DNA from: an uncultured Dehalococcoidia bacterium
GTDB lineage: Bacteria > Chloroflexota > Dehalococcoidia > Lucifugimonadales > Lucifugimonadaceae
DNA: 64,000 nt
Assembly (NCBI GenBank): GCA_958295935.1
Contig: OY282385.1
Coordinates: 124,001-188,000 of the forward strand
Direction: 5' to 3'
The notes beneath the pieces were generated by a model that worked only from the letters and a program-made list of their open reading frames with translations, did no database searches and was not told the DNA's origin. The position numbers and the translations under genes are program-made. This document shows, one piece after another, positions 26,167 to 35,063 of this stretch; within the stretch, counting starts at the first letter, position 1; every line of letters begins with the position of its first letter.

Positions 26167-27096
26167 CTGTTCAAGTTTGGAGACAAGCGGAAGAAAACCG
26201 CTGAGACTTCTGAAAAAACCGGCGCGTCATGGCGGCGCGTCCTGGGAAGGGTCTTTAGACGACCAGGCGCCGACCCCGACTTCTGGAACGAGCTGGAAGA
26301 GGCCCTCATCACTTCCGACGTCGGGGCGCGCACCACCATAGAACTGCTCGACAACGTCCGCAGCCGCACCTCCGCCTCAGACGATGCAAACCAAGTCAAG
26401 GCCCAACTCAAAGCGGCCATGATAGAAACACTCTCCCGGCCCGCAGGCCCTGATCCCTTCCCCGATGGCCGCCCCGTAGCCGCGTTGGTCGTTGGAGTTA
26501 ACGGATCCGGCAAGACGACCAGCATCGCAAAACTGGCCGCGGCAGGGGACCGGGAAGGCCGCACCGTGCTCCTGGGAGCCGCCGATACGTTTCGCGCCGG
26601 CGCTATCGAACAACTCAGAACGTGGGGAGACCGCCTCAACCTGCCGGTCGTATATCAAAAGGCGGGCAGCGACCCCGGAGCCGTCGCCTTCGACACCATG
26701 GGCGCAGCAAGAGCACGCGGCGCAGACCTCGTCATGATCGACACCGCCGGACGGCTCCACACCCGACACAACCTCATGGAAGAATTGAAGAAGGTCAGGA
26801 CAATAGTCGAAAGACAGGCCGCAGGATACGAACAGCGAGTGCTCCTCGTAATCGACGGCGTATCAGGACAAAACGCGGTTGCGCAGGCCAGAGCCTTTAC
26901 CGAGGCCGTGAGATGCGACGGGGTGATGATCACCAAGCTGGACGGCTCCGCGCGGGGAGGCATGGCTTTGGCCATCGCGGGAGACTTGGGGCTGCCGATC
27001 TGGTTCATAGGTACCGGGGAATCCGTGAACGACTTTTCCGAATTCGACCCGGAAGGTTTCACAGACGCCCTTTTGCCAGGCGTCAGGACCGCCTGA
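26167..27096 (+). CDS. ftsY: Signal recognition particle receptor FtsY
   Basis: FtsY is the SRP receptor GTPase that docks SRP-ribosome complexes at the membrane. The NG domain is complete: GVNGSGKTTS (about residues 110-119), DTFRAGAIEQL, DTAGRLHT and TKLDGSARGG. The acidic A domain is nearly absent, and the protein (309 residues) starts with a basic FKFGDKRKK segment. An in-frame TGA lies 15 bases upstream and the only start between it and the NG domain's N-terminal helix is CTG, which has AAAGGA seven bases before it. This is a rare CTG initiation. It partners with the SRP RNA at 5617-5886. Confidence 0.93.
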   Translation: MFKFGDKRKKTAETSEKTGASWRRVLGRVFRRPGADPDFWNELEEALITSDVGARTTIELLDNVRSRTSASDDANQVKAQLKAAMIETLSRPAGPDPFPDGRPVAALVVGVNGSGKTTSIAKLAAAGDREGRTVLLGAADTFRAGAIEQLRTWGDRLNLPVVYQKAGSDPGAVAFDTMGAARARGADLVMIDTAGRLHTRHNLMEELKKVRTIVERQAAGYEQRVLLVIDGVSGQNAVAQARAFTEAVRCDGVMITKLDGSARGGMALAIAGDLGLPIWFIGTGESVNDFSEFDPEGFTDALLPGVRTA

Positions 27097-27132
27097 TCTT
27101 AAACAGGCCGGCCCGCCCCAAGAATCTGCGCC

Positions 27133-29526
27133 ATGCTTGAGTCCGTCAGCTGGCTGCTCACCATCCAAATCGTGGGCCTGGCCGCCTTCCCGTTCGCTTT
27201 CGCAGCCTTTCCCAACCTCGCAGACAGGGCATGGGGATTCGCCAAGCCCCTCGGCCTCATCATAATCGGCCTCGCCATATGGGGCCTCAGTCAGCTGGGA
27301 GTCCTCCCCAACGCCCCATGGGCTTGGCGTCTCGCTATTGGCGTACTTGCCGTGGCAGGTGCAACGTTTGCCTGGCCGCGCCGCGCGGAAATCATAGCCG
27401 CTGTACGGCGCAACAGTCTCCCGATAGCGGTTGGCGAGACCCTGTTCCTCGCCTTCTTCGTAGCCTGGACCCTCTTTCGGCTGTTCGATCCCAACATCGC
27501 GGGCACCGAAAAGCCGATGGACTTCATGTTCCTGAACGCCTCGACCATCGCGCAGGCGGCCCCCCCGGAAGATCCATGGATGAGCGGCCAGCCCGTCGCT
27601 TACTACTACTTCGGATACTGGATGTTTGCCGGATTGGGCAAGGCCGCGTCCGTTCAACCCTCTATCGCCTACAACCTCTCCCTGTCGCTCGTTGCCGCCA
27701 TGGCGGCAGGCGCCATCTTCACGCTCGTATATTCCATGGTTCGGAAGGACGACGGGCCTATGCGCAGCGCGCTTTGGGCCGGCGCGGCCGCCAGCCTGCT
27801 GCTGCTGGCCGTCTCCAGCCTCGCGGGATGGTGGGAGTTGCTGGCCAACTTCGGGATCGGCAGCGACGGCTTCTACAACTGGCTTGCCATAGACAACCTC
27901 GAACGCAACGACCAGCCCGGCAGTTGGAGGCCAACCGAATTCTGGTGGTGGTGGCGCGCATCCAGAGTAATCAACACGTTCAATGAATCGGGCATTGGCC
28001 TCGACTTCACCATCCAGGAATTCCCCTTATTCAGCTTCGTGCTCGGTGACCTGCATCCGCACGTCATGTCCATCCCCTTCGTACTCACCGGGCTGGGCGC
28101 AGCCTTCAACATCCTTGCGTCCAGGGAGAGATGGGGATTCCCCTGGCTTCGAAAGAATCCGGCAGCCGCGATCTGCCTGGCGCTGCTCATAGGAGCCGCT
28201 GGATTCATCAATGCCTGGGACCTGATGTTTCTGACAACGGCCCTGATGGGGGCGGCGCTGCTCAACACTGCCACCCACTCCCGTCCCGCGTCCGCGCTCC
28301 GGAAGGTACTGTCGTCAACATTGTCCCTTGCCTCGATTGGCGCGGTCGGCATACTGGCGTTCTCGACCTTCTACTTTGGAACTCTGGCCGCGCAGATACG
28401 ATTGCCTCCGATAGCCCCTGCCGATTTTGGCTCCAGACCCATTCACTTCCTCACGGTATGGGGCCTGCTGCTGCTCATAAGCGGGGCCTTTCTGTCCGTC
28501 ACGGCTTGGCGAACCCTCCGGCCCCAATTTCTATGGGCGCGGGACGCCGTGGAAGGAAGGGCCTCCGCGTTCGCACGGCCCGGCCTGGCCCCCTGGACCG
28601 TCGCTCTGAGCGGCGTGATCCTGCCATACCTCATATGGGCATTTGCGCACCTGGAATTCATCGAAGGCGCCCAAACCTTTGACCTGATTACCCGCCTGTG
28701 GACAGTTCTACCCCTGGGGGCAATAGTCGTGATCCTCTTCGTCACCGTCGTGAAACGGGCCGGCGAGGGCAATAACGACGCCGCCCAATTTGCGCTACTG
28801 GGATCCCTGATAGCCGCGTACCTGCTCTACGGCGCAGAACTGCTGCACGTGCATGACGCATTTGGCAACCGCATGAATACCGTTTTCAAGTTCTACTACC
28901 AAGGCTGGATAATCCTGTCCGCGATTGGAGCATACGCACTATGGCGATGGCGCTCCATTCACCGGAATCTCAAAGGCTGGAGGCTGGGCGCAAGCGCCGC
29001 CGCCGCCGTCCTCGGAGTCGTCTTGCTCGCCGGATCCCTCTACTACACCGCCGCCGCAACGGTGACCAAGGCCGGTGAAGGCGGTGGAAACTCACTTGAC
29101 GGCCTCGCATACCTGGAACGCACCGCCCCGGACGAGTTCGCGGCGATACAATTCCTAAGAGAAAACGCCGACCCCGGTGACCGCCTGGTCGAGGCCGTCG
29201 GAGGCTCCTATAGCGATTTCGGACGCGTGTCCGGCTCGACAGGCATACCTACAATACTCGGATGGCCGGGTCACGAACTGCAATGGCGCGGCTCGAACGA
29301 GCTCGTGACACCCAGGGAAAACGACGTGCAACAGCTGTACACCACAAGCGACCGGCAAAGCGCGGCGAGCATCATAGACCGGTACGGCATCGATTACGTC
29401 ATAGTTGGAAAGCGAGACAGGTCTAAATACCCGTCACTTGACGTAACCAAGTTCGATACGCTGGGTATACGCGTGTTCGAGGAGAACCACATGACCATCT
29501 ACTGCTTCAAGGAGGACTGCCCCTGA
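27133..29526 (+). CDS. YYY-type (DUF2298) multi-pass membrane protein
   Basis: 797 residues with about 16 or more hydrophobic segments. The motif QPVAYYYFGYWMFAGLGKA, near residue 155, defines the Chlor_Arch_YYY family found in Chloroflexota and archaea, thought to be related to GT-C-type membrane glycosyltransferases. The soluble C-terminal end contains the DRLVEAVGGSYSDFGRVSG segment. It overlaps the next gene by TGATG, and the pair of this family with a TIGR03663-type protein recurs in genomes. A role in surface glycosylation or lipid-linked sugar transfer is inferred; the substrate is not known. Confidence 0.88.
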   Translation: MLESVSWLLTIQIVGLAAFPFAFAAFPNLADRAWGFAKPLGLIIIGLAIWGLSQLGVLPNAPWAWRLAIGVLAVAGATFAWPRRAEIIAAVRRNSLPIAVGETLFLAFFVAWTLFRLFDPNIAGTEKPMDFMFLNASTIAQAAPPEDPWMSGQPVAYYYFGYWMFAGLGKAASVQPSIAYNLSLSLVAAMAAGAIFTLVYSMVRKDDGPMRSALWAGAAASLLLLAVSSLAGWWELLANFGIGSDGFYNWLAIDNLERNDQPGSWRPTEFWWWWRASRVINTFNESGIGLDFTIQEFPLFSFVLGDLHPHVMSIPFVLTGLGAAFNILASRERWGFPWLRKNPAAAICLALLIGAAGFINAWDLMFLTTALMGAALLNTATHSRPASALRKVLSSTLSLASIGAVGILAFSTFYFGTLAAQIRLPPIAPADFGSRPIHFLTVWGLLLLISGAFLSVTAWRTLRPQFLWARDAVEGRASAFARPGLAPWTVALSGVILPYLIWAFAHLEFIEGAQTFDLITRLWTVLPLGAIVVILFVTVVKRAGEGNNDAAQFALLGSLIAAYLLYGAELLHVHDAFGNRMNTVFKFYYQGWIILSAIGAYALWRWRSIHRNLKGWRLGASAAAAVLGVVLLAGSLYYTAAATVTKAGEGGGNSLDGLAYLERTAPDEFAAIQFLRENADPGDRLVEAVGGSYSDFGRVSGSTGIPTILGWPGHELQWRGSNELVTPRENDVQQLYTTSDRQSAASIIDRYGIDYVIVGKRDRSKYPSLDVTKFDTLGIRVFEENHMTIYCFKEDCP

Positions 29527-31766
29527 TGGCTGGCGAAGGCGCCGAGGAAATGCTTGGCCCAACGGGAACGACCGCGCCTGGAGCTGAACCCCCGCAGGCG
29601 CGTATCTCAGATACGCCTGCAAGCTCCGATGGGCGCTGGGCAGGCGGGCGCTGGGTGGATTCAACCGATCCGCAGACCCCGCCAGGGGAGGCCTTCGCAC
29701 CCGAACGCGGCGAGACCGACCAAGAAGACCTGATACCCGTATTCTGGGAAAAGCTCGGCTACGCCGCACTCTTCTTCATCGCTCTCGCCATGCGGCTGTG
29801 GGACCTCGGAGCGCGTGCAGTCCACCACGACGAGAGCCTGCACGGCTTCTTCGCATGGCAAATATTCAACGGCACGGGCCACGAGCACAACCCGCTCCTG
29901 CACGGCATGTTCCTGTTTCACAGCGTCGCAGGATCATTCTGGATATTCGGGGACAGCGACTACACCATGCGCCTCCCCATGGCCCTCTTCGGAAGCGCGC
30001 TTGTACTCATGCCCCTCCTGCTCAGGTCCAGGCTGGGGCAGGTCGGCGCACTCGCCGCCGCCGTCATGCTGGCCTTCTCCCCAGCCATGCTCTACTTCAG
30101 CCGATTTGCCCGAAACGACATCTTCATGGCCGTCTTCGTATTCGGACTGTTCGTCATGATCTGGCGCTACCTCGATGAACGAAAGAACCGCTACCTGTAC
30201 CTGGCCGCAGCCTTCCTCGCGCTGGGCTTCACGACCAAAGAGACCGCCTACATATCGTCGCTCATATTCATGGTTGGCCTCCTCTACCTGGCGCACCGCA
30301 AGGTGGGCCAATGGCTCTGGGGCCGCAGTACCCTCAGGCAGTTCGATCCGCCTGGAAGACTGCTCATACTCCTGGCGTGTCTCACCATGCCCCTCGGGGG
30401 CGCGATCATCGCGATCTTTCAAGAGCCTCTGGGCATCACGCTCGCCGCCACCGCAGGCAATGCCGAGGGGCTGCCCACCGGCTCGCCAGGCGGAGGAGGT
30501 TGGGCCATAGCCATCGCCGTGACCGTCGCCCTGACACTGACCGCCATGGGTATCGGACTCATGTGGAATCGCAGGGCGTGGCTCATCTCATGGGCCGTGT
30601 TCGCAGCCATATTCGTCACCATATTCACAAACTTCTTCACTCACCCGGGCGGAATAGGCAGCGGAATATGGCAGTCGCTCGGATACTGGATGGCCCAGCA
30701 GGAAGTAAATCGCGGAGAGCAGCCCTGGTTCTACTACTTCATCATGGTCTCCGTGTACGAGTTCCTGCCCTTTCTCATCGCAGTAGGCGCGGCGGTCTGG
30801 TACACCTTCAAGGGAAACGCATTCTCGCGCTTCCTCGTATTCTGGACCGTCGCAAACTTTGCCGCATACTCCCTCGCCGGCGAGAAGATGCCCTGGCTGC
30901 TGGTCAACGTTGCCCTGCCCATCATCATCCTTGCAGCCAAGGCGATAAACGACATGGTGCGGACCATATCCTGGCGCACCGTGATCGAGTCTAAACTGCC
31001 CTATCTACTGATCGGGGTTCCTCTGTTCCTGATCTTGATATGGCGGCTGGCGTTCTTCCAGTTCGATAACCAAAACGGCATCCGATCTTTCTTCGCTCTG
31101 TGGCTCTTGGTAGCGGCCATCGGAGTTATCCTCGTCCTCTTCTGGTGGCTGGCGCGACGTATGGGCTGGAAGCCGACACTCTCAGCAACCGCTCTTCTGC
31201 TGACCGGGCTAATGTTCCTCCTCACCATCAGGGCCGGATGGGTGGCTACCTATACACACTCCGACGTACCCCGCGAAATGCTCGTATACACCCAGACCTC
31301 CCCCCTGCTGCATGACCTCGTTCAGGAAATCGAGGCCGCCGGCAACCTCACGGGGGACCGAGAGGACATACGGCTATACATAGACGCCGCAGACGGATAC
31401 ACCTGGCCTTGGGCGTGGTACCTGAGAAACTATGCGCAAGTCTCTTTCCTTGACCTCTCGCAGGCAGAACCCACCAAACCCGGCCAGGGCACCTCAGTGG
31501 CAGTAGTCCACGCCAAAAACAACGACAAGGTCGAGACCGACCTCATGGACGAGTACACCTCGGGACGCAGGATTCCGCACCGATGGTGGTTCCCGGAACG
31601 ATACAAGCAACTGACCCCCGGCAAGTTCTTCAGCGCCTTTGCAGACCGCGAGTCCTGGCGCGTGGTCATCGACTTCTTCCTATACCGCGAACTGGCAGCC
31701 CCCATCGGATCGGTCGATTCTTACGTCTACTTTGACAAGGACATACCGCTTGCCGTCCGAGAGTAG
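29526..31766 (+). CDS. GT-C/GT39-like membrane glycosyltransferase (TIGR03663/Agl23-type)
   Basis: 746 residues. A cytoplasmic Pro/Gly-rich N terminus of about 75 residues is followed by about 12 membrane helices. The first outside loop holds VHHDESLHGFFAWQIF, where the acidic DE is the GT-C catalytic-type motif, followed by HEHNPLLHGMF. The RFARNDIFMAVFV segment is also characteristic. These proteins, called Agl23-like or flippase-activity-associated, are thought to transfer sugars from polyprenyl-linked donors. Translationally coupled with the YYY protein. The exact acceptor is unknown. Confidence 0.85.
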   Translation: MAGEGAEEMLGPTGTTAPGAEPPQARISDTPASSDGRWAGGRWVDSTDPQTPPGEAFAPERGETDQEDLIPVFWEKLGYAALFFIALAMRLWDLGARAVHHDESLHGFFAWQIFNGTGHEHNPLLHGMFLFHSVAGSFWIFGDSDYTMRLPMALFGSALVLMPLLLRSRLGQVGALAAAVMLAFSPAMLYFSRFARNDIFMAVFVFGLFVMIWRYLDERKNRYLYLAAAFLALGFTTKETAYISSLIFMVGLLYLAHRKVGQWLWGRSTLRQFDPPGRLLILLACLTMPLGGAIIAIFQEPLGITLAATAGNAEGLPTGSPGGGGWAIAIAVTVALTLTAMGIGLMWNRRAWLISWAVFAAIFVTIFTNFFTHPGGIGSGIWQSLGYWMAQQEVNRGEQPWFYYFIMVSVYEFLPFLIAVGAAVWYTFKGNAFSRFLVFWTVANFAAYSLAGEKMPWLLVNVALPIIILAAKAINDMVRTISWRTVIESKLPYLLIGVPLFLILIWRLAFFQFDNQNGIRSFFALWLLVAAIGVILVLFWWLARRMGWKPTLSATALLLTGLMFLLTIRAGWVATYTHSDVPREMLVYTQTSPLLHDLVQEIEAAGNLTGDREDIRLYIDAADGYTWPWAWYLRNYAQVSFLDLSQAEPTKPGQGTSVAVVHAKNNDKVETDLMDEYTSGRRIPHRWWFPERYKQLTPGKFFSAFADRESWRVVIDFFLYRELAAPIGSVDSYVYFDKDIPLAVRE

Positions 31767-31772
31767 ACCCAC

Positions 31773-31851
31773 TCCCGCGCAGGCGGAACCTCAAGTCTAT
31801 CCCCGGCCGTTTGCCCAGCCGGAGAAGCCCCTTCCCGCGCGGTCGGAAACC
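31773..31851. repeat. Two degenerate REP-like elements
   Basis: TCCCGCGCAGGCGGAACC at 31773-31790 and TTCCCGCGCGGTCGGAAACC at 31832-31851 share a core and resemble degenerate TTCCCGCG...GGAA repetitive extragenic elements. A third copy with 20 identical bases lies at 32452-32471. The 247-bp gap to the next gene holds nothing else that I can support. Confidence 0.6.
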
Positions 31852-32013
31852 ACGCCATGAGGGGCCGCCGCGTGAGGGGCTATCCACGCCGCAGACCGCA
31901 AGGGGGCAGCATATGGAGCCTGCTGGTTCCCCTGCTCATAATTCATCGTGCCTTTGTGTTTGGCGCGGGCGTGTAAAGCCATCGTGAGCGGCTAGCGCGG
32001 GGAGTTTTAGGCC

Positions 32014-32367
32014 ATGACAGACAACGACGTTCAAAACAACTGGATTCGCAGGAACTTCAAGGGAGCGTTGACCATCGTCCTGCTACTGCTGTGCTTCGTG
32101 CTCGCATTGAACGCATACAACGCCGCGATCCGCGTAATCGGCGAGTACGAGTCGGCGCTCCAAGCCGAGTTGGCCGACCTGCAGGACACGAAGAAGCGAG
32201 CCAACGACCGCATTGAAGAGCTGATCGACGAGCTGGCCGAACTGCGGGACGCAAGGAAGGGCATCATCGAGCGCAACACGCGGGAAGGCGAGCTCGTGCA
32301 GGAGATCGCCAAAGAGTTGCGGGAGTTGGCCGACAGGTACAGCGAGAGACTGGAGACATCGCCATGA
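32014..32367 (+). CDS. Small membrane-anchored coiled-coil protein
   Basis: 117 residues: a short polar N terminus, one membrane helix (ALTIVLLLLCFVLALNAY), then about 75 residues of heptad-patterned coiled coil (EYESALQAELADLQDTKKRA onward). This is the topology of a membrane-tethered spacer or assembly factor. It lies between the TIGR03663-type gene and the flippase-like gene in the same direction, and its stop overlaps the start of a tiny following frame as ATGA. Function unknown. Confidence 0.65.
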   Translation: MTDNDVQNNWIRRNFKGALTIVLLLLCFVLALNAYNAAIRVIGEYESALQAELADLQDTKKRANDRIEELIDELAELRDARKGIIERNTREGELVQEIAKELRELADRYSERLETSP

Positions 32368-32525
32368 CCACACAGACACCTACCGAGCGCGTGGACGACG
32401 GCGGGGAACTGCGCCGCGATTCCACGCTGCGAATCAGCGTGGCGAAACCCATTCCCGCGCGGTCGGAAACCCAAGCCGGATTCCATCCCCCGCGCCATCA
32501 GGAAGATCGGGACCGAAACGCATGA
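32364..32525 (+). CDS. Very small coupled ORF of doubtful reality
   Basis: A 53-codon frame whose ATG overlaps the previous stop (ATGA) and whose own stop overlaps the next ATG (GCATGA). The perfect coupling at both ends argues for translation. Against it, the 3' half is made of the REP-like element TTCCCGCGCGGTCGGAAACC (32452-32471) and the product is basic, polar and without a recognisable fold. It may simply carry ribosomes through to the flippase-like gene. Confidence 0.3.
   Translation: MTTQTPTERVDDGGELRRDSTLRISVAKPIPARSETQAGFHPPRHQEDRDRNA
32452..32471. repeat. REP-like element, exact 20-bp match to 31832-31851
   Basis: TTCCCGCGCGGTCGGAAACC recurs here 620 bp downstream of its twin. 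It lies within the tiny coupled frame before the flippase-like gene. It has imperfect inverted symmetry (TTCC at one end, GGAA near the other). Confidence 0.6.
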
Positions 32526-33610
32526 TTGGGCAACGCGCCTTGTGGCTGGGGTTCGCGGCAAGCGCAGGTTTTCTGGCGATCTTCGTCGTCCTGTTCGTCG
32601 ACTTCTCCCGCATAGCCAGCGAGTTGAGGTCAGCCAACTACCTATACGTAGCCCCCTCCATGCTCTTCTACCTTGCCTCCCTCTACCTCAGAGCCCACCG
32701 CTGGAAATTCCTCCTCTTTCCGGTTATGGGCTCGCCCCGCAGGCCCATATTCCCCGTAGTCGTAGTCGGATACATGGCCAACAACCTCATCCCCATGCGC
32801 ATGGGCGAAATCGTCCGCTCCTACTACACCAGTCTGAGGGAAGACATCTCCACGAGCGGAGCCTTGGGCACCATTGCCGTGGAGAGAGCCTCTGACGCGC
32901 TCGCGCTGCTTTTCCTCCTGGCCATCGCGTGGACCGTCGTCCCGGCATACGGCGCCATAAGCGGAATCGCCGAACAGATTCCCGGAGGCACGGCAACGCT
33001 GATCCTGGCCGGACTGATGCCGTTTATCCTCGTCATGGCAGCGGTGGCAGCAATAACCGCCGTCTCAGAGGCCAAGGCGCTCTCTATAGCAGCACGAGTC
33101 GCCTCCCCGCTTCCGCACGGCGCCAGGGCCAGAGTCCTCGACCTGCTCACCGGCCTGCTGCGTGGAATGACCGTGGTCAGGTCGCCCAGGAAGCTTTTCT
33201 ACCTCATCGTCCTGTCTCTCCCGATCTGGCTCATGGAGGCGGCGATGTATGGAACCATAGCCATCGGCTTCGACATGCCCGCTCAGTTCAACGGAAACCT
33301 GGAGTTCGTCGCAGTCATACTCGTCTTTACCGCAGCGGCCAACCTCGCCGGCGTGCTGCCGTCAACCGCCGGCGGGTGGGGACCGTTCGACCTCTTCGGC
33401 GCGGCCGCGCTCGTGGCATTGGGGCTGTCCGGAAACGCCGCTTCGGCATACGCCATCACTGTCCACGTAGCCCTATGGGTGCCGCCCACGTTGCTGGGCG
33501 CGGCCCTGCTGCTGTTCGACGGCGCATCCCTCACTCGCCTGGCAGACGACGCCAAGCGATCTCGACTCCAACCATCTACCGGCCCTGCCGGCACCAAGCA
33601 AGCCCTGTGA
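32522..33610 (+). CDS. Flippase-like/LPG synthase transmembrane family protein (UPF0104)
   Basis: 362 residues with about eight membrane helices of the lysylphosphatidylglycerol-synthase TM family. The segments RAHRWKFLLFP, ANNLIPMRMGEIVRSYY and TIAVERASDALALLFLL are typical. It lacks the soluble aminoacyltransferase domain of MprF, so it is more likely a lipid or glycolipid translocase-like protein than an LPG synthase. Its stop overlaps the next GTG as GTGA. The neighbourhood (YYY protein, GT-C protein, FAD oxidoreductase) suggests a glycolipid pathway. Confidence 0.85.
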   Translation: MIGQRALWLGFAASAGFLAIFVVLFVDFSRIASELRSANYLYVAPSMLFYLASLYLRAHRWKFLLFPVMGSPRRPIFPVVVVGYMANNLIPMRMGEIVRSYYTSLREDISTSGALGTIAVERASDALALLFLLAIAWTVVPAYGAISGIAEQIPGGTATLILAGLMPFILVMAAVAAITAVSEAKALSIAARVASPLPHGARARVLDLLTGLLRGMTVVRSPRKLFYLIVLSLPIWLMEAAMYGTIAIGFDMPAQFNGNLEFVAVILVFTAAANLAGVLPSTAGGWGPFDLFGAAALVALGLSGNAASAYAITVHVALWVPPTLLGAALLLFDGASLTRLADDAKRSRLQPSTGPAGTKQAL

Positions 33611-34947
33611 ACGTAGGCATCATCGGCGCAGGAGCCGCCGGCCTCGCCGCGGGCTATGACCTCGTCAACGCCGGCCACGCCGTCACCCTGTATGAGTCGG
33701 CGCCCTTCACCGGCGGCCAGGCATCCACCATAGAAGTGGGCGGAGGCCGACTCGAACGCGGATACCACCACCTCTTCACCAGCGACTACGCAATCATCGA
33801 TCTCATCCAGGAAATCGGTCTCTCCGAAGAGCTGAAGTGGTTCCCGTCACTGGTCGGCACCTACGCCGCCGGGCGCGTCTACCGAACGACCACTCCCCTC
33901 GACCTGCTGAAGTTCGGGGCGCTCCCCCTTCTTGGCAGGATTCGCCTGGGGCTATTGGCGCTGCGCCTGCAACGAATGAAGAACTGGCGCGCGCTTGAAT
34001 CTTTCACCGCGGACCAGTGGCTCCGTACGAGGCTCGGAGGCAGAGCCTACGAGGTGGTGTGGAACCCCCTGCTGCGAGCAAAATTCGGCGAGTACTACGA
34101 AGAAATCGGTATGCCATGGTTCTGGTCCAAGATCCAAACCCGGTTCGCCTCCCGCAAAGGGCTGGGCGGGGAAAGATTGGGATACCCCATAGGCAGCTTC
34201 GACTCTATATTCGACGAACTCGCCCGACGTATAGAGAGCGCGGGCGGCAGGGTGCTGCTTGAAAATCCAGTCCGCACCGTAGAGGTCGCGAACGGAGAGG
34301 CCGCCGGCATCACGGCCTTGGGGACTGACCGCGAACCGTTCAGCGAGGGGTTCGACGCAGTCATCGCAACCGTGCCGTCCTTCGAATTTCCCAAGCTCGT
34401 TGACCTGCCCGACCATTACCGCTCCAGGCTGGACTCCGTACATTACCTCGCAGCAGTCGTCTTGATACTGGAAATGAACCGGCCACTGACGGATATCTAC
34501 TGGATGAACATCGCAGACCGCAGCGTGCCATTCCTGGGAATCATCGAGCACACCAACCTGGCGCCGAGAAGCCTGTACGGGGGAAGATACGTGCTCTACC
34601 TGACCAACTACCTCGATAGGCGAGACGAAATGTTCGCCCTCTCGCCCGACGAACTCCTCGACCGCTACCTGCCGCACCTGAAGAAGTTCAATCCGGCCTT
34701 CCAGCCAAACTGGATCGAGCGGATGCACTACAACAGCGTCAGCGCCGCCCAGCCCATAATCGGCGCCAACTACTCCGCACGCATACCGGATCACAGAACC
34801 CCGATCCGACGTCTGTACCTCGCCAACACCACCCAGATATACCCGGAGGATCGAGGCACTAATTACAGCGTGCGTATGGGCCGGCAGGTCGCCAGGATGC
34901 TCATGCAAGACGAGAAGAACGGCTGGAACGCTTGGCCCGCTGCATGA
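33607..34947 (+). CDS. NAD(P)/FAD-dependent oxidoreductase (protoporphyrinogen oxidase/amine oxidase fold)
   Basis: 446 residues, FAD-binding from the first codons (VNVGIIGAGAAGLAAGYDL) with the GTG start overlapping the flippase-like stop. The GGQASTIEVGG segment and C-terminal GTNYSVRMGRQVARM are typical of the amine-oxidase or desaturase-like branch, often found with polyprenyl or glycolipid genes. The segment GYHHLFTSDYAIIDLIQEI also occurs in homologues annotated as 'FAD-dependent oxidoreductase' next to glycosyltransferases. The substrate is unknown; a sugar-lipid or isoprenoid is a guess from context. Confidence 0.82.
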   Translation: MNVGIIGAGAAGLAAGYDLVNAGHAVTLYESAPFTGGQASTIEVGGGRLERGYHHLFTSDYAIIDLIQEIGLSEELKWFPSLVGTYAAGRVYRTTTPLDLLKFGALPLLGRIRLGLLALRLQRMKNWRALESFTADQWLRTRLGGRAYEVVWNPLLRAKFGEYYEEIGMPWFWSKIQTRFASRKGLGGERLGYPIGSFDSIFDELARRIESAGGRVLLENPVRTVEVANGEAAGITALGTDREPFSEGFDAVIATVPSFEFPKLVDLPDHYRSRLDSVHYLAAVVLILEMNRPLTDIYWMNIADRSVPFLGIIEHTNLAPRSLYGGRYVLYLTNYLDRRDEMFALSPDELLDRYLPHLKKFNPAFQPNWIERMHYNSVSAAQPIIGANYSARIPDHRTPIRRLYLANTTQIYPEDRGTNYSVRMGRQVARMLMQDEKNGWNAWPAA

Positions 34948-35063
34948 TCTCGCCGCAAGCCCGAGTCAGCCGCGCCGCTCAGCCCTGTTCTATTCTGTGC
35001 GAACCGGGTTGATAATGCCTGATGCCTCACGCGGCAGCATGGCGCCGAGCAGGGGGTAAGGAA

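Noticed and set aside
32929-34947. A 672-codon frame that would join the flippase-like and FAD genes
   Set aside because: Its first part is an out-of-frame reading of the flippase-like gene; the FAD protein starts properly at the overlapping GTG.
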